Positions 8,624 through 17,289 of a stretch of 64,000 nt of DNA are shown here, one piece after another. The notes under the pieces are model-generated. The model was given only the letters and a program-made list of their open reading frames with translations. It was not told the DNA's origin and ran no database searches. The position numbers and the translations under genes were made by a program. Within the stretch, counting starts at the first letter, position 1, and each line of letters begins with the position of its first letter. Where the stretch lies: the NCBI RefSeq assembly GCF_049808615.1, contig NZ_JBNCAN010000005.1:62001-126000 (forward strand). The letters run 5' to 3'. The stretch is from Modicisalibacter sp049808615. Its GTDB lineage: Bacteria > Pseudomonadota > Gammaproteobacteria > Pseudomonadales > Halomonadaceae.

Positions 8624-10006
8624 TCAGCTTGCAGTACCAGCTTGGATTTCTTCCGCACCCCGACGCTTCTTGCCAGGAAAATACTTGTCGATGAGCTGCT
8701 GACGCATGACCAGTTCCTTGGGCTCGAAGCATTCCGCCAGGGTCTCCCAGGCCAGATCCAGGGCGCGCTCCAGAGGCAAGGAGACGGATACGTCCATGAA
8801 GCGCTTCTCGAACAGATCGCCGAAGCGCAACAGATTCTCGTCGAAAGCGGAGAGCTCGAAGGCCATGGCGCGCTTCTGCTGGGCGTCCCGGGCGCCGGCG
8901 TAGAGACGGATCATGGTGTTCATCAGCGCGCCGTGATCTTCCCGGGTGCTCTTGCCGATCACGCGTTGCTTGAGTCGGGAGAGGGAGCCGAAGGGGTCGA
9001 TCTGGCCGTTGCGCAGATAGAACTGACCCTCTGTGATGTAGCCGGTGTTGTCCGGGACCGGGTGGGTGACATCGTCGCCGGGCATGGTGGTGACGGTAAG
9101 CACCGTCACAGACCCGGCGCCGTGGAAGTCGCAGGCCTTTTCGTAGCGCCGCGCCAACTGGGAGTAGAGATCCCCCATGTGGCCGCGATTCGATGGCACC
9201 CGCTCCATGCTGATGCCGACTTCCTTCAGGGCGTCGGCGAAGGCGGTCATGTCCGTGAGCAGCACCAGCACTCGCTTGCCTTCCTCCACGGCGAAACGCT
9301 CCGCCACCGCCAGGGCCATGTCCGGTATCAGCAGCCGCTCCACCACCGAGTCCGAGGCCAGATTGGTGAACATCACCGTATGGGCGAATACCCCGGCATC
9401 GAGGAAGCGCTGTCGGAAGTAGTGATAGTCATCGAAGATCAGACCCATGCCACCGAATACCACCACGTCTGCGTCCGCGTGGATGGCGATGCGTGCAAGC
9501 AGAGCGTTGTAAGGTTCACCGGCCACGGAGAAGATGGGAATCTTCTGGCTTTCCACCAGGGTGTTGAAGACGTCGATCATTGGCACGTCGGTGCGAATCA
9601 TGCGACTCGGCATTATTCGGCGCATGGGATTGACCGAAGGTCCGCCGATATCCACCCGGCGATCCTCAGTAAGCGCTGGGCCGCGATCCATGGGTTCACC
9701 GAGGCTGTTGAAGGCGCGTCCCAGCACGTTCTGGGAGCAGGTGACCTGCATGGGATGGCCGAGAAAGCGCACGGATGCCTGAGTGGTCAGGCCGGCGGTG
9801 CCGCCGAAGACTTGCAGTGAGACCACGTCGTCATCGATGCGGATCACCTGGGCGAGCACCGTTTCGCCGTCCGCCTTGCGCAGGCTGGCAATGTCCCGAA
9901 AGCGTGCCGGGGTAGGCTGATTCCCATCGCCGGTGGGCACACGCACCTGCACGATGCCGCCGACGATGCTGAGGATGTTGCGATAGTGACTAAGAGGTTG
10001 TGACAT
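8624..10006 (-). CDS. ntpB: V-type ATPase regulatory subunit B
   Basis: The 460-residue non-catalytic nucleotide-binding subunit alternates with A in the V1 head. As in other B subunits the Walker A Lys is missing: the equivalent segment reads FSVAGEPYNALLARIA. The motif RGHMGDLYSQLARRYEKA and the C-terminal region fit the family. The preferred start is ATG 10006 (MSQPLSHYRNIL), which matches the usual N-terminus; an in-frame ATG at 10048 would add 14 residues and neither has a strong Shine-Dalgarno. It is the first gene of the operon. The AT-rich stretch 10085-10130 just upstream probably holds the promoter (TATAAAT-like sequence on the minus strand). Confidence 0.93.
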   Translation of the reverse strand: MSQPLSHYRNILSIVGGIVQVRVPTGDGNQPTPARFRDIASLRKADGETVLAQVIRIDDDVVSLQVFGGTAGLTTQASVRFLGHPMQVTCSQNVLGRAFNSLGEPMDRGPALTEDRRVDIGGPSVNPMRRIMPSRMIRTDVPMIDVFNTLVESQKIPIFSVAGEPYNALLARIAIHADADVVVFGGMGLIFDDYHYFRQRFLDAGVFAHTVMFTNLASDSVVERLLIPDMALAVAERFAVEEGKRVLVLLTDMTAFADALKEVGISMERVPSNRGHMGDLYSQLARRYEKACDFHGAGSVTVLTVTTMPGDDVTHPVPDNTGYITEGQFYLRNGQIDPFGSLSRLKQRVIGKSTREDHGALMNTMIRLYAGARDAQQKRAMAFELSAFDENLLRFGDLFEKRFMDVSVSLPLERALDLAWETLAECFEPKELVMRQQLIDKYFPGKKRRGAEEIQAGTAS

Positions 10007-10134
10007 GCCGGGCCAATAGCTCCACTCAAGAGGGCTTTGTCTCGGCATGACTCAAACAACGCTGCCGAGGACAGCGTGAAATTTGTCTAGGGAAGGGGAG
10101 CTATATATTTATAACTATTTTGCTAACGATCATG

Positions 10135-10172
10135 CTCTCCATCTCATCGGAGTGTCAATGAGAGGCGGAGAG
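10135..10172 (-). terminator. Possible hairpin at the end of nirF
   Basis: CTCTCC (10135-10140) pairs with GGAGAG (10167-10172), and CTCAT (10143-10147) with ATGAG (10158-10162), across an internal loop. It lies just after the nirF stop on the minus strand. No clear T run follows, so this is a weak candidate. Confidence 0.3.
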
Positions 10173-10193
10173 ACTTGTCGCTTAAACCTGAGA

Positions 10194-11408
10194 TCAAAGC
10201 CCGATGCGATGCGCTCGATCGGTGAAGAAGATGCCGCTGGGCGATCCCGCGGGTAGCGTCGCCAATTCCTCGAACGTTTCGGTGTCGTAGACCTTGATAT
10301 GATCGCTGTCCCGAGCGGAGATCCAGACATTTTCACCGCGCGGGGTGAACTCCATGTGCAGTATCGACTTGCCCGGTGCCAGGGTCTTGATGACCTCGCC
10401 GCTCCGGGTATCGATGACCTGAACCACATCGTTATCAGGATGCGCGAAGTTGACCCATACCTGGCGCTCGTCGGGGCGACTCATCACGAACACGGGTTGT
10501 CCATGAACCGGAATTCGCTTGGCCAGTGACCAGTCGTTAGTATTCGCTACCAGCACTTCATGACGACCTACTGCCGGGAAAAAGGCTTGATCCCCGGCCA
10601 GGGCCCAGCCTTCCAGATGCGGCATCTTGTATACGGGCAGACGTTTCTCGCCGCGGCCATAGTCCGGCAGGATGCGCTCGACCCCTTTCTCGGGATGCCA
10701 TAAATCGAGTAGCGCCAGGCCATCCTCGCCGAACAACCCTGCGATGTAGTAGCGCCCATTGGGGCTGATCAAGGAGTCATAGGGCTGCTTGCCGATATCC
10801 GTGTAGCGCTGTATTTCAGGTTCGGCAGTCGTCATATCCAGCGTCCATATTTCTCCGGCATCAAACAGACTGAAGACGAAATTGTTCCCCGGAACATCCA
10901 CGAGTCCCACGGTTTTGGAACGCTGACTATTGCCGTTCTCGTCCTGATAAGTGGCAGGAATATCCGCGACCAGCTGCAGATTTTTACTCTCGAAAATCTT
11001 CACACCACCGGGCTCGTAGTTGGCGACTGCGACATAATGACCATCCTGGGAAATTGCTCCCCCAATGCTGTTGCCGGACTGGATGACCCGCTCGGTAATC
11101 TCACCGGTGAGTAGGTCGACCTTGCTCAGACCGCCATCACGACCGAAAACGAAAGCGTAGCGCGCATCCCGCGAGAACTTGACCGAAGCGTGAGAGAGAT
11201 CGCCGAGGCCTTCGATACGATCGATGATCTTTCGCTCACTGGTATCGACCAAAGCCAGGCTGCCGGTGGCGCGCTCCACGACCACGCCAAGATCGCCGGT
11301 ACCGCGTAGCTCAGAGGTGGAATTCAGCGACTGACAGCCGGCTAGAAGGATGAAGACGCTGCCTAGCAGCAATGGCTTGAGAGACTTGAGAGGAGATGTC
11401 AATTGCAT
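10194..11408 (-). CDS. nirF: NirF, heme d1 biosynthesis lipoprotein
   Basis: NirF acts late in heme d1 assembly in the periplasm, binding the d1 precursor. The 404-residue protein begins with a lipoprotein signal ending LLAGC (acylated Cys25), followed by an eight-bladed beta-propeller related to the d1 domain of NirS and NirN but without a cytochrome c domain. Repeated G-D-L/G-R-Y/D-G blade motifs are visible. The start has GGAA upstream. It follows nirC by 60 bp on the minus strand and diverges from nirS, unlike the single co-directional nir operon of Pseudomonas. Confidence 0.9.
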   Translation of the reverse strand: MQLTSPLKSLKPLLLGSVFILLAGCQSLNSTSELRGTGDLGVVVERATGSLALVDTSERKIIDRIEGLGDLSHASVKFSRDARYAFVFGRDGGLSKVDLLTGEITERVIQSGNSIGGAISQDGHYVAVANYEPGGVKIFESKNLQLVADIPATYQDENGNSQRSKTVGLVDVPGNNFVFSLFDAGEIWTLDMTTAEPEIQRYTDIGKQPYDSLISPNGRYYIAGLFGEDGLALLDLWHPEKGVERILPDYGRGEKRLPVYKMPHLEGWALAGDQAFFPAVGRHEVLVANTNDWSLAKRIPVHGQPVFVMSRPDERQVWVNFAHPDNDVVQVIDTRSGEVIKTLAPGKSILHMEFTPRGENVWISARDSDHIKVYDTETFEELATLPAGSPSGIFFTDRAHRIGL

Positions 11409-11468
11409 CGATTTATTCCATGATTTTTTGCGAAAGGCTTGATGTGAAAAGGCTCGGCGTCAAGAAAC

Positions 11469-11795
11469 TCAACGTAAGGTGGAATTATCGTGCTTGAGCT
11501 GTTCCGCGATCCAGGCCGCATCCTCTTCCGTGAGTAGGTCCGACCATCCCGGCATGGCGGTACCCGGTACGCCATACAGGATGATGCCGGTAATGGCCTC
11601 GGCGCTGTAACGTTCCATTCGCTCCGGCAGCAGAGAAGGGCCGAGTCCACCTCGCAAGGTCATGCCGTGACAAGAACCGCAGTCTTGATAGAGCAGAGTA
11701 TCGAGTTCGGCCTGCCGGTTCGGCCCCGGCTCCGCAGCGGCAAACAGGGGCAGAAGGCCTAGCGTTATCAGGAAAGACCAGTGGCGATAGGTCAT
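11469..11795 (-). CDS. nirC: NirC, small periplasmic c-type cytochrome
   Basis: The 108-residue protein has an N-terminal signal peptide (hydrophobic residues 7-21) and one heme c site CGSCH (Cys39, Cys42, His43), with Met of AMPGW as the probable distal ligand. NirC is a monoheme electron carrier for NirS or for a heme d1 maturation step. Its pairing with nirF and its small size distinguish it from NirM, which is absent here. It is the first gene on the minus strand of the nirC-nirF unit, with an FNR/DNR-type box about 94 bp upstream of the ATG. Confidence 0.82.
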   Translation of the reverse strand: MTYRHWSFLITLGLLPLFAAAEPGPNRQAELDTLLYQDCGSCHGMTLRGGLGPSLLPERMERYSAEAITGIILYGVPGTAMPGWSDLLTEEDAAWIAEQLKHDNSTLR

Positions 11796-12156
11796 GAAAG
11801 GTCTCGTAAGCGCGGTATTTAAAAGAAGTGTTTTTTGAGAATGTTTGCAGTGTTACATCGGCTAACCGAGTGAACCTTGACCTTGATCAATATCATCAGA
11901 CATGAGGGCTGCCAGGATAATCTCGGTATATGAGAGGAGTGTCCAAGACAGATGTCGATTTGAATTTCACTCCAGTAATGTACCTATAAAGAGGTAGTCT
12001 GAATACATTTTATGTAGTCAAGTCAACCTCTCTGCCGGCTCTTTATAAAGGCAGGAGACGCAACTAAACCTCTAACCTTCAATAGCCAAAACAGCCAAAC
12101 AAGACAATACCCAGGCGGCAAAAACAGTTCTTAACGAGCATGAATGGAGGGGAAAG
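11796..12156. other. Divergent promoter region nirC / nirS
   Basis: This 361-bp AT-richer gap between divergent nirC and nirS has no coding potential that I can support. It holds one FNR/DNR-type box (11883-11896), a possible plus-strand -10 (GATAAT, 11916-11921), and a TACAT/ATGTA palindrome at 12004-12016. The nirS Shine-Dalgarno (GGAGGGG) is at its right end. Confidence 0.7.
11883..11896. promoter_or_regulatory. FNR/DNR-type binding site
   Basis: TTGAT-CAAT-ATCAT matches the FNR/ANR/DNR consensus TTGAT-N4-ATCAA at 9 of 10 positions. Its centre is about 94 bp from the nirC start and 267 bp from the nirS start. For nirC a TGTAAC-like -10 falls close to the expected distance. Control by an oxygen- or NO-sensing Crp/Fnr regulator is the expected regime for nir genes; no such regulator gene is in the window. 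Confidence 0.65.
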
Positions 12157-13926
12157 ATGAAATCCACGAGGGGATATCTCAAACCGTTGGTCGTGGCGGT
12201 CGCCGCGGCCATGCTGGGCGCCGGCGGCTTCGTCATTGCCCAGGATGACGTGGAGCAAGAAGCCAAACAAGAGGCCAAGCAGGAGCATGGCGGCGATGCC
12301 GCTGAGCAAGCTTACCGGGGAGCCGGCGGTTCGCCGCTCAAACCGGGAGACGCCAAAATGGTGACCACGCCTGGTGCACCGGACATGACTCAGGAGAGTT
12401 TCAACAAGGCCACCGAAATCTACTTCCAGCGCTGTGCCGGTTGTCATGGGGTATTGAGAAAAGGCGCAACCGGCAAGCCGCTGACCACTGACATCACCCA
12501 GGAACGTGGCATCGAGTATCTCAAGGCATTCATTACCTACGGTTCACCGGCGGGCATGCCCAACTGGGGTACTTCGGGTGACTTGACTGATGATGAAGTC
12601 GAGATGATGGCCAAGTACGTCATGCACGAGCCGCCGGTACCGCCGGAATTCGGCATGGACAAGATGAAAGAGTCCTGGGAAGTCATGGTGCCTCCGGAGG
12701 AGCGACCCACCGAGCAGATGAACGATCTGGAACTCGAGAACCTGTTCTCCGTGACCCTGCGCGACTCCGGTCAGATCGCCTTGATCGACGGTGATAGCAA
12801 GGAAATCGTCAAGGTGTTGGAGACCGGCTACGCGGTGCATATCTCGCGCATGTCCGCCTCCGGTCGCTATCTGTTTGTCATTGGGCGTGATGCTGTCATC
12901 GACATGGTTGATCTGTGGATGGAGGAACCCACCACCGTGGCCAAGATCAAGATCGGCCTCGAAGCCCGGTCTGTGGAGACCTCCAAGTTCAAAGGCTACG
13001 AGGACAAGTACGCCATTGCCGGGGCTTACTGGCCGCCCCAGTACGTGATCATGGATGGCGAGACCCTGGAGCCGAAGAAAATTGTCAGCACCCGCGGCAT
13101 GACCGTGGACGAGCAGGTCTATCACCCGGAACCCCGGGTAGCGGCCATCGTTGCCTCTCATGAGCATCCGGAGTTCATCGTCAACGTCAAGGAAACCGGC
13201 AAGATCCAGCTGGTCAATTACGAAGATCTCGAGGCAGTGAATATCGTCGAGATCGAGGCGGCGCGCTTCCTGCACGACGGCGGCTGGGACAGCTCCATGC
13301 GCTACTTCCTGACCGCCGCCAACGAGTCCAACAAGATCGTGGTCATCGATGCCAAGGATCGCGAATTGGAAGCCATCGTCGACGTGGGCAAGATTCCGCA
13401 CCCCGGGCGTGGCGCCAACTTCGAGGACCCCGAGCACGGGCCGGTCTGGGCCACAAGCCACCTGGGTGATAACAGCATCTCGCTGATCGGTACCGATCCG
13501 GAAGGGCATGAGGACAAGGCCTGGAAGGTGGTGCGGACTCTGGAAGGTCAGGGCGGCGGTTCGCTGTTCATCAAGACCCATCCGGAATCCAGCAACCTCT
13601 ATGTCGATACCCCGCTGAATCCGACCGAAGACCTCAGCCAGAGTGTGGCGGTCTACGATATCGACAACCTTGATGCGGGCTACGAGGTGCTGCCGATCGC
13701 CGAATGGGCGGACCTGGGTGAAGGGCCCAAGCGCGTGGTGCAGCCGGAGTATAACAAGGCCGGCGACGAGGTGTGGTTCTCGGTCTGGAACGGCATGGAG
13801 CAGGAATCCGCGCTGGTGGTGGTCGACGACAAGACCCGCAAGCTCAAGAAGGTCATCAAGGATGAACGACTGGTCACACCGACCGGGAAGTTCAACGTCT
13901 ACAACACCCAGCATGATGTTTATTAA
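12157..13926 (+). CDS. nirS: Cytochrome cd1 nitrite reductase
   Basis: NirS reduces nitrite to nitric oxide in the periplasm. The 589-residue precursor has a signal peptide (to about residue 28, AQDD after the cut), an acidic/Gln-rich linker, a cytochrome c domain with CAGCH (Cys93, Cys96, His97), and a C-terminal eight-bladed d1-heme propeller. The His-rich segment VASHEHPEF fits the active-site His pair next to heme d1. GGAGGGG precedes the ATG. It heads the plus-strand cluster nirS-nirDLGHJEN, and its 66-bp spacer to nirD contains a compact hairpin that may reduce downstream expression relative to nirS. Confidence 0.97.
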   Translation: MKSTRGYLKPLVVAVAAAMLGAGGFVIAQDDVEQEAKQEAKQEHGGDAAEQAYRGAGGSPLKPGDAKMVTTPGAPDMTQESFNKATEIYFQRCAGCHGVLRKGATGKPLTTDITQERGIEYLKAFITYGSPAGMPNWGTSGDLTDDEVEMMAKYVMHEPPVPPEFGMDKMKESWEVMVPPEERPTEQMNDLELENLFSVTLRDSGQIALIDGDSKEIVKVLETGYAVHISRMSASGRYLFVIGRDAVIDMVDLWMEEPTTVAKIKIGLEARSVETSKFKGYEDKYAIAGAYWPPQYVIMDGETLEPKKIVSTRGMTVDEQVYHPEPRVAAIVASHEHPEFIVNVKETGKIQLVNYEDLEAVNIVEIEAARFLHDGGWDSSMRYFLTAANESNKIVVIDAKDRELEAIVDVGKIPHPGRGANFEDPEHGPVWATSHLGDNSISLIGTDPEGHEDKAWKVVRTLEGQGGGSLFIKTHPESSNLYVDTPLNPTEDLSQSVAVYDIDNLDAGYEVLPIAEWADLGEGPKRVVQPEYNKAGDEVWFSVWNGMEQESALVVVDDKTRKLKKVIKDERLVTPTGKFNVYNTQHDVY

Positions 13927-13949
13927 GGAAATCCTCCAGCAACAGAGAG

Positions 13950-13971
13950 GGACGGGCCGCAAGGCCCGTCC
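13950..13971. repeat. REP-like hairpin between nirS and nirD
   Basis: GGACGGGCC (13950-13958), loop GCAA, GGCCCGTCC (13963-13971): a perfect 9-bp stem with a GNRA tetraloop and no T run. It is likely an mRNA-stabilising or partial-attenuation element separating the abundant NirS message from the biosynthetic genes. Confidence 0.65.
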
Positions 13972-13998
13972 TACCAACACCAACAGTGAGCTGTGCCG

Positions 13999-14484
13999 AT
14001 GCCTCAACTGATCCGCCGACTCGATGACCGGGACCGCCGTCTGATCGATACGTACCAGCGCGGCTTTCCTGTCTGCGAGCGTCCTTATGCCGTCATGGCC
14101 GATGAATTGGGCCTGACTGAGAGCGAACTGCTCGAGCGTCTGGAACGTTTGCAGACACTCGGCGTACTGAGTCGGGTGGGGCCTGTCTTCGAGCACACCA
14201 GGGCCGGTGCCAGTCTGTTGGCCGCCGTATCAGTGCCTGAAACACAGCGCGAGGCATGTGCAGAGCTCATCAATCGTGCTCCCGGGGTGAATCACAACTA
14301 TGCCCGGGAGCATGACTACAACCTATGGTTCGTCATGACCGCCGCCGACGAGGAGCAACTCGACAGGCGGCTCGATCATCTGGAAGCCGAACTCGGTCGA
14401 CCGCTGCTGCGGCTGCCGATGCTCGAGGGCTTTCATATCGATCTGAGTTTTCCCATTCCTTGGAATGAGCTGGAGATGGCATGA
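13999..14484 (+). CDS. nirD: Siroheme decarboxylase subunit NirD
   Basis: One of four related Lrp/AsnC-like proteins (D, L, G, H) that decarboxylate siroheme to didecarboxysiroheme, the first committed step to heme d1. The 161-residue protein has an N-terminal winged-helix-like part and a C-terminal ferredoxin-like part with HNYAREHDYNLWFV, which carries the conserved His residues. It resembles NirG more than NirL or NirH. ATG 13999 is preferred over the in-frame GTG 13993. It overlaps nirL by 4 nt. Confidence 0.88.
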   Translation: MPQLIRRLDDRDRRLIDTYQRGFPVCERPYAVMADELGLTESELLERLERLQTLGVLSRVGPVFEHTRAGASLLAAVSVPETQREACAELINRAPGVNHNYAREHDYNLWFVMTAADEEQLDRRLDHLEAELGRPLLRLPMLEGFHIDLSFPIPWNELEMA

Positions 14485-15008
14485 CCAATATCGCGCTGAG
14501 AAGCAGGGAACAAGTCCCCATTCTGGACTCTATCCAAGAGAGCGAGCAGCAGCTGCGGGCGCTGATCGAGAAAGGGCTACCCTTGACGCCACGGCCCTGG
14601 AAGATCCTGGCTGAGCAGTGCGGCATGAACGAAGCGCAGGTCATGGCCACGATTGAGCATTGGCAGTCGGAAGGCTTGATCAAGCGCCTGGGCCTGGTGA
14701 TCAAGCATCGTCCCCTGGGCATCAAGGCGAACGCCATGGTGGTGTGGAACGTGCCGGACGATCAAGTCGTGGTCTTGGGTCGGCGTCTAGCCGCGGAGCC
14801 CGCCGTGACCCTGTGCTACCGCCGTCCACGCCAGTTGCCCGACTGGCCTTACAATCTGTTCTGCATGATTCACGGCACCCAGCGTTCACGGGTATTGGCC
14901 GAACTCGATGCCATCGTGACGCGCCAGTCGCTCGAGGCGATACCTCACCAGGTACTGTTCAGTACGCATGCCTATCGCCAGCATGGCGCGCGCTATATCA
15001 GTGAATGA
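14481..15008 (+). CDS. nirL: Siroheme decarboxylase subunit NirL
   Basis: The 175-residue protein has the second subunit pattern of the family: a region with RLGLVIKHRPLGIKANAMVVW, followed by CYRRPRQLPDWPYNLF, which carries the conserved Tyr and Arg residues. It pairs with NirD in a heteromeric enzyme. The start ATG overlaps the nirD stop (ATGA), indicating coupled translation. Assignment as L rather than H rests on gene order D-L-G-H as in Pseudomonas. Confidence 0.87.
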   Translation: MTNIALRSREQVPILDSIQESEQQLRALIEKGLPLTPRPWKILAEQCGMNEAQVMATIEHWQSEGLIKRLGLVIKHRPLGIKANAMVVWNVPDDQVVVLGRRLAAEPAVTLCYRRPRQLPDWPYNLFCMIHGTQRSRVLAELDAIVTRQSLEAIPHQVLFSTHAYRQHGARYISE

Positions 15009-15036
15009 ACCGACGGGCGAACAAGGGAAGCGATCC

Positions 15037-15519
15037 ATGTCAGCGTCAATAGCAGCCAAACACGACATTGCCGAGCTGGATAATCTTGATCGTCGGATCA
15101 TCAATCGTCTCCAGGATGGCCTGCCGATCGTCGAGGCACCTTTTGCGGCGGTCGCCGACGAGTTGGAGAGCGATGAACAAGTTTTGCTCGAGAGACTAGC
15201 GGGGCTCAGGGAAAGCGGCGTGCTCAGTCGCTTCGGCCCCATGTATCACGCTGAGCGATTGGGGGGCGGGCTGACCCTGGCTGCGATGGCCATCCCGGAA
15301 ATCTACTTCGAAACCACCGCTGAGTTGGTCAATGCCTTTCCTGAGGTCGCCCACAATTATCGCCGCGAACATCGCCTCAATATGTGGTTCGTGCTGGCGA
15401 CCGAGACCCCCGAACGCATCGCCGAGGTGATCGCCGCGATCGAAGCCGATACCGGCTATCCGGTCTACAACATGCCCAAGCAGGAAGAATTCCATGTCCG
15501 ACTCCACCTGCCGGTCTGA
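15037..15519 (+). CDS. nirG: Siroheme decarboxylase subunit NirG
   Basis: The 160-residue NirD-like subunit has the matching motif HNYRREHRLNMWFVL near its C-terminal third. The chosen ATG at 15037 has AAGGGAAG upstream; an in-frame extension back to 14968 would overlap nirL by about 40 bp and is less likely. It overlaps nirH by 26 nt. Siroheme decarboxylation is expected to need both the D/G-type and L/H-type partners. Confidence 0.87.
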   Translation: MSASIAAKHDIAELDNLDRRIINRLQDGLPIVEAPFAAVADELESDEQVLLERLAGLRESGVLSRFGPMYHAERLGGGLTLAAMAIPEIYFETTAELVNAFPEVAHNYRREHRLNMWFVLATETPERIAEVIAAIEADTGYPVYNMPKQEEFHVRLHLPV

Positions 15520-16039
15520 GGCACTCGTAGACACCGTGCTCGATGAGCACGATCGTGCCATCGTCCTGGCGACCCAGTCTGGCCTCCCACTGGTCTCCGA
15601 CCCCTGGACGGCGGTAGGCCAGGAGGTAGGGTTGAGCGCCGAGGAAGTTCGCCGGCGCATGCAGCGCATGCAGGAGATGGGTGTGATCCGACGTATCGCC
15701 GCGGTGCCCAACCATTACCGGCTCGGTTACGTGGCCAACGGCATGAGCGTGTGGGACGTCGAGGATGTCGACGTCGATCGACTGGGGCGCGAGGTTGCGC
15801 GACACCCCGGCGTCAGCCACTGCTATCGCCGCCCACGGCATCTACCCGAGTGGCCTTACAACCTGTTCGCGATGCTACATGGTCGCTCCCGAGAAGACGT
15901 CGAACGTCAAGCCGATGAGCTTGCTGCGTTACTGGGCGGCGCCTGCCGGGATCACCGTATTCTCTACAGCTCGCGCATTCTCAAGAAGACCGGTCTGCGC
16001 CTGGCCGAACGTGTCGAGTCAAGCTCGAGCCGCACCTGA
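15494..16039 (+). CDS. nirH: Siroheme decarboxylase subunit NirH
   Basis: The 181-residue NirL-like subunit contains NHYRLGYVANGMSVW and CYRRPRHLPEWPYNLF, near-duplicates of the NirL motifs. It ends in a short Ser/Arg-rich tail. It starts inside the 3' end of nirG and is followed after 13 nt by nirJ, so the four decarboxylase genes and nirJ form a tight translational block. Confidence 0.87.
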   Translation: MSDSTCRSEALVDTVLDEHDRAIVLATQSGLPLVSDPWTAVGQEVGLSAEEVRRRMQRMQEMGVIRRIAAVPNHYRLGYVANGMSVWDVEDVDVDRLGREVARHPGVSHCYRRPRHLPEWPYNLFAMLHGRSREDVERQADELAALLGGACRDHRILYSSRILKKTGLRLAERVESSSSRT

Positions 16040-16052
16040 CGAGGAGAACCTC

Positions 16053-17249
16053 ATGTTTCGAGTAACCCGCTATATCAAGTCCCTACTCGAGCCGACGCCT
16101 CTCGGTCCGGCACGAAAGCCACCCGGGCCGGTGGTGATCTGGAATCTGATTCGCCGTTGTAACCTGACCTGCAAGCACTGCTATACGGTGTCTGCGGACA
16201 TCGACTTCAAGGGCGAGCTTTCCACCCAGGAAGTTCTCTCCGTGATGGAGGATCTCAAGGGATTTCGTGTGCCGGCGCTGATCCTGTCCGGCGGCGAGCC
16301 GCTGATGCGCCCGGATATCTTCGAGATCTCCCGTCACGCCAAGTCGCTGGGCCTGTATACCGGGCTTTCCACCAACGGCACCCTGATCACTGAAGACAAT
16401 ATCGCCGAGATCGCCGCCGCCGGTTATGACTATGTGGGCATCAGTATCGATGGGCTGGAGGATACCCACGACGAATTCCGTCGCCGCAAAGGAGCTTTTC
16501 GCGAGTCCATGCATGCCGTGGCGCTATGCAAGGCTCATGGTATCAAGGTTGGGTTGCGTACCACTCTGACCCAGCATAACTATGAAGAGCTTCCGCGTAT
16601 TTTCGAGCTGCTCGACGAGCACGACATCGACAAGTTCTATCTGTCACATCTCAACTACGGCGGCCGCGGTCATCGCCACCGCAAGCAGGACGCCTGGTAT
16701 CAGATGACACGAGACGCCATGACATTCTTGTTCGATCACTGCCGCAACGAACTCGAGCGCGGTGTCGAGCGGGAATACGTTACCGGCAACAACGATGCGG
16801 ATGGCCCCTTCCTTCTGCAGTGGGCCGAGCAGCATTTCCCCGGTCAGGCGGATACGTTGCGTCAGCGCCTGGAACAGTGGGGCGGTAACGCCTCGGGCGA
16901 GAACATCGCCAACATCGACAATCTTGGAGTGGTGCACCCGGATACCTTCTGGTGGGATCACTCGCTGGGCAATGTGCGCGATAAACCGTTTTCCGAGATC
17001 TGGCGCGATACCCAGGACCCGTTGATGCTGGGCATGCGTCAGCGCCCGCGTCCGGTCAAGGGGCGTTGCGGCGAGTGCCAGCATCTGGCGATCTGCAACG
17101 GTAATACCCGGGTGCGCGCCTGGAAAGTCAGCGGTGATCCCTGGGAAGAAGATCCGGGCTGCTACCTGACCAACGAAGAGATCGGCGTCGTCGGGCATGA
17201 CCGACGCATCAGCGCACCGGCGGACGCCATTCAAGCCGTCGAGCTTTAA
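16053..17249 (+). CDS. nirJ: NirJ, radical SAM heme d1 biosynthesis protein
   Basis: NirJ removes the propionate side chains of didecarboxysiroheme to give the carbonyl groups of heme d1. The 398-residue protein has the radical SAM cluster CNLTCKHC (Cys36, Cys40, Cys43), the SAM-binding SGGEPL, and a C-terminal SPASM-type set of Cys (CGECQHLAIC and a later GCY) for an auxiliary Fe-S cluster. GAGGAG precedes the ATG at 16053. A longer upstream frame overlapping nirH has no start support. Confidence 0.93.
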   Translation: MFRVTRYIKSLLEPTPLGPARKPPGPVVIWNLIRRCNLTCKHCYTVSADIDFKGELSTQEVLSVMEDLKGFRVPALILSGGEPLMRPDIFEISRHAKSLGLYTGLSTNGTLITEDNIAEIAAAGYDYVGISIDGLEDTHDEFRRRKGAFRESMHAVALCKAHGIKVGLRTTLTQHNYEELPRIFELLDEHDIDKFYLSHLNYGGRGHRHRKQDAWYQMTRDAMTFLFDHCRNELERGVEREYVTGNNDADGPFLLQWAEQHFPGQADTLRQRLEQWGGNASGENIANIDNLGVVHPDTFWWDHSLGNVRDKPFSEIWRDTQDPLMLGMRQRPRPVKGRCGECQHLAICNGNTRVRAWKVSGDPWEEDPGCYLTNEEIGVVGHDRRISAPADAIQAVEL

Positions 17250-17289
17250 TTTAATAAAAAAGAACGTGACAATGCCGGGGAGAGGCACC

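Noticed and set aside
12001..12019. Palindrome TACAT-TTT-ATGTA upstream of nirS as an NsrR or DNR site
   Set aside because: Half-site spacing does not fit the NsrR 11-1-11 layout and there is no TTGAT/ATCAA match.
12544..14196. Long minus-strand open frame (550 codons) opposite nirS and nirD
   Set aside because: It covers the complete, conserved nirS coding region in antisense and has no recognisable protein motif.
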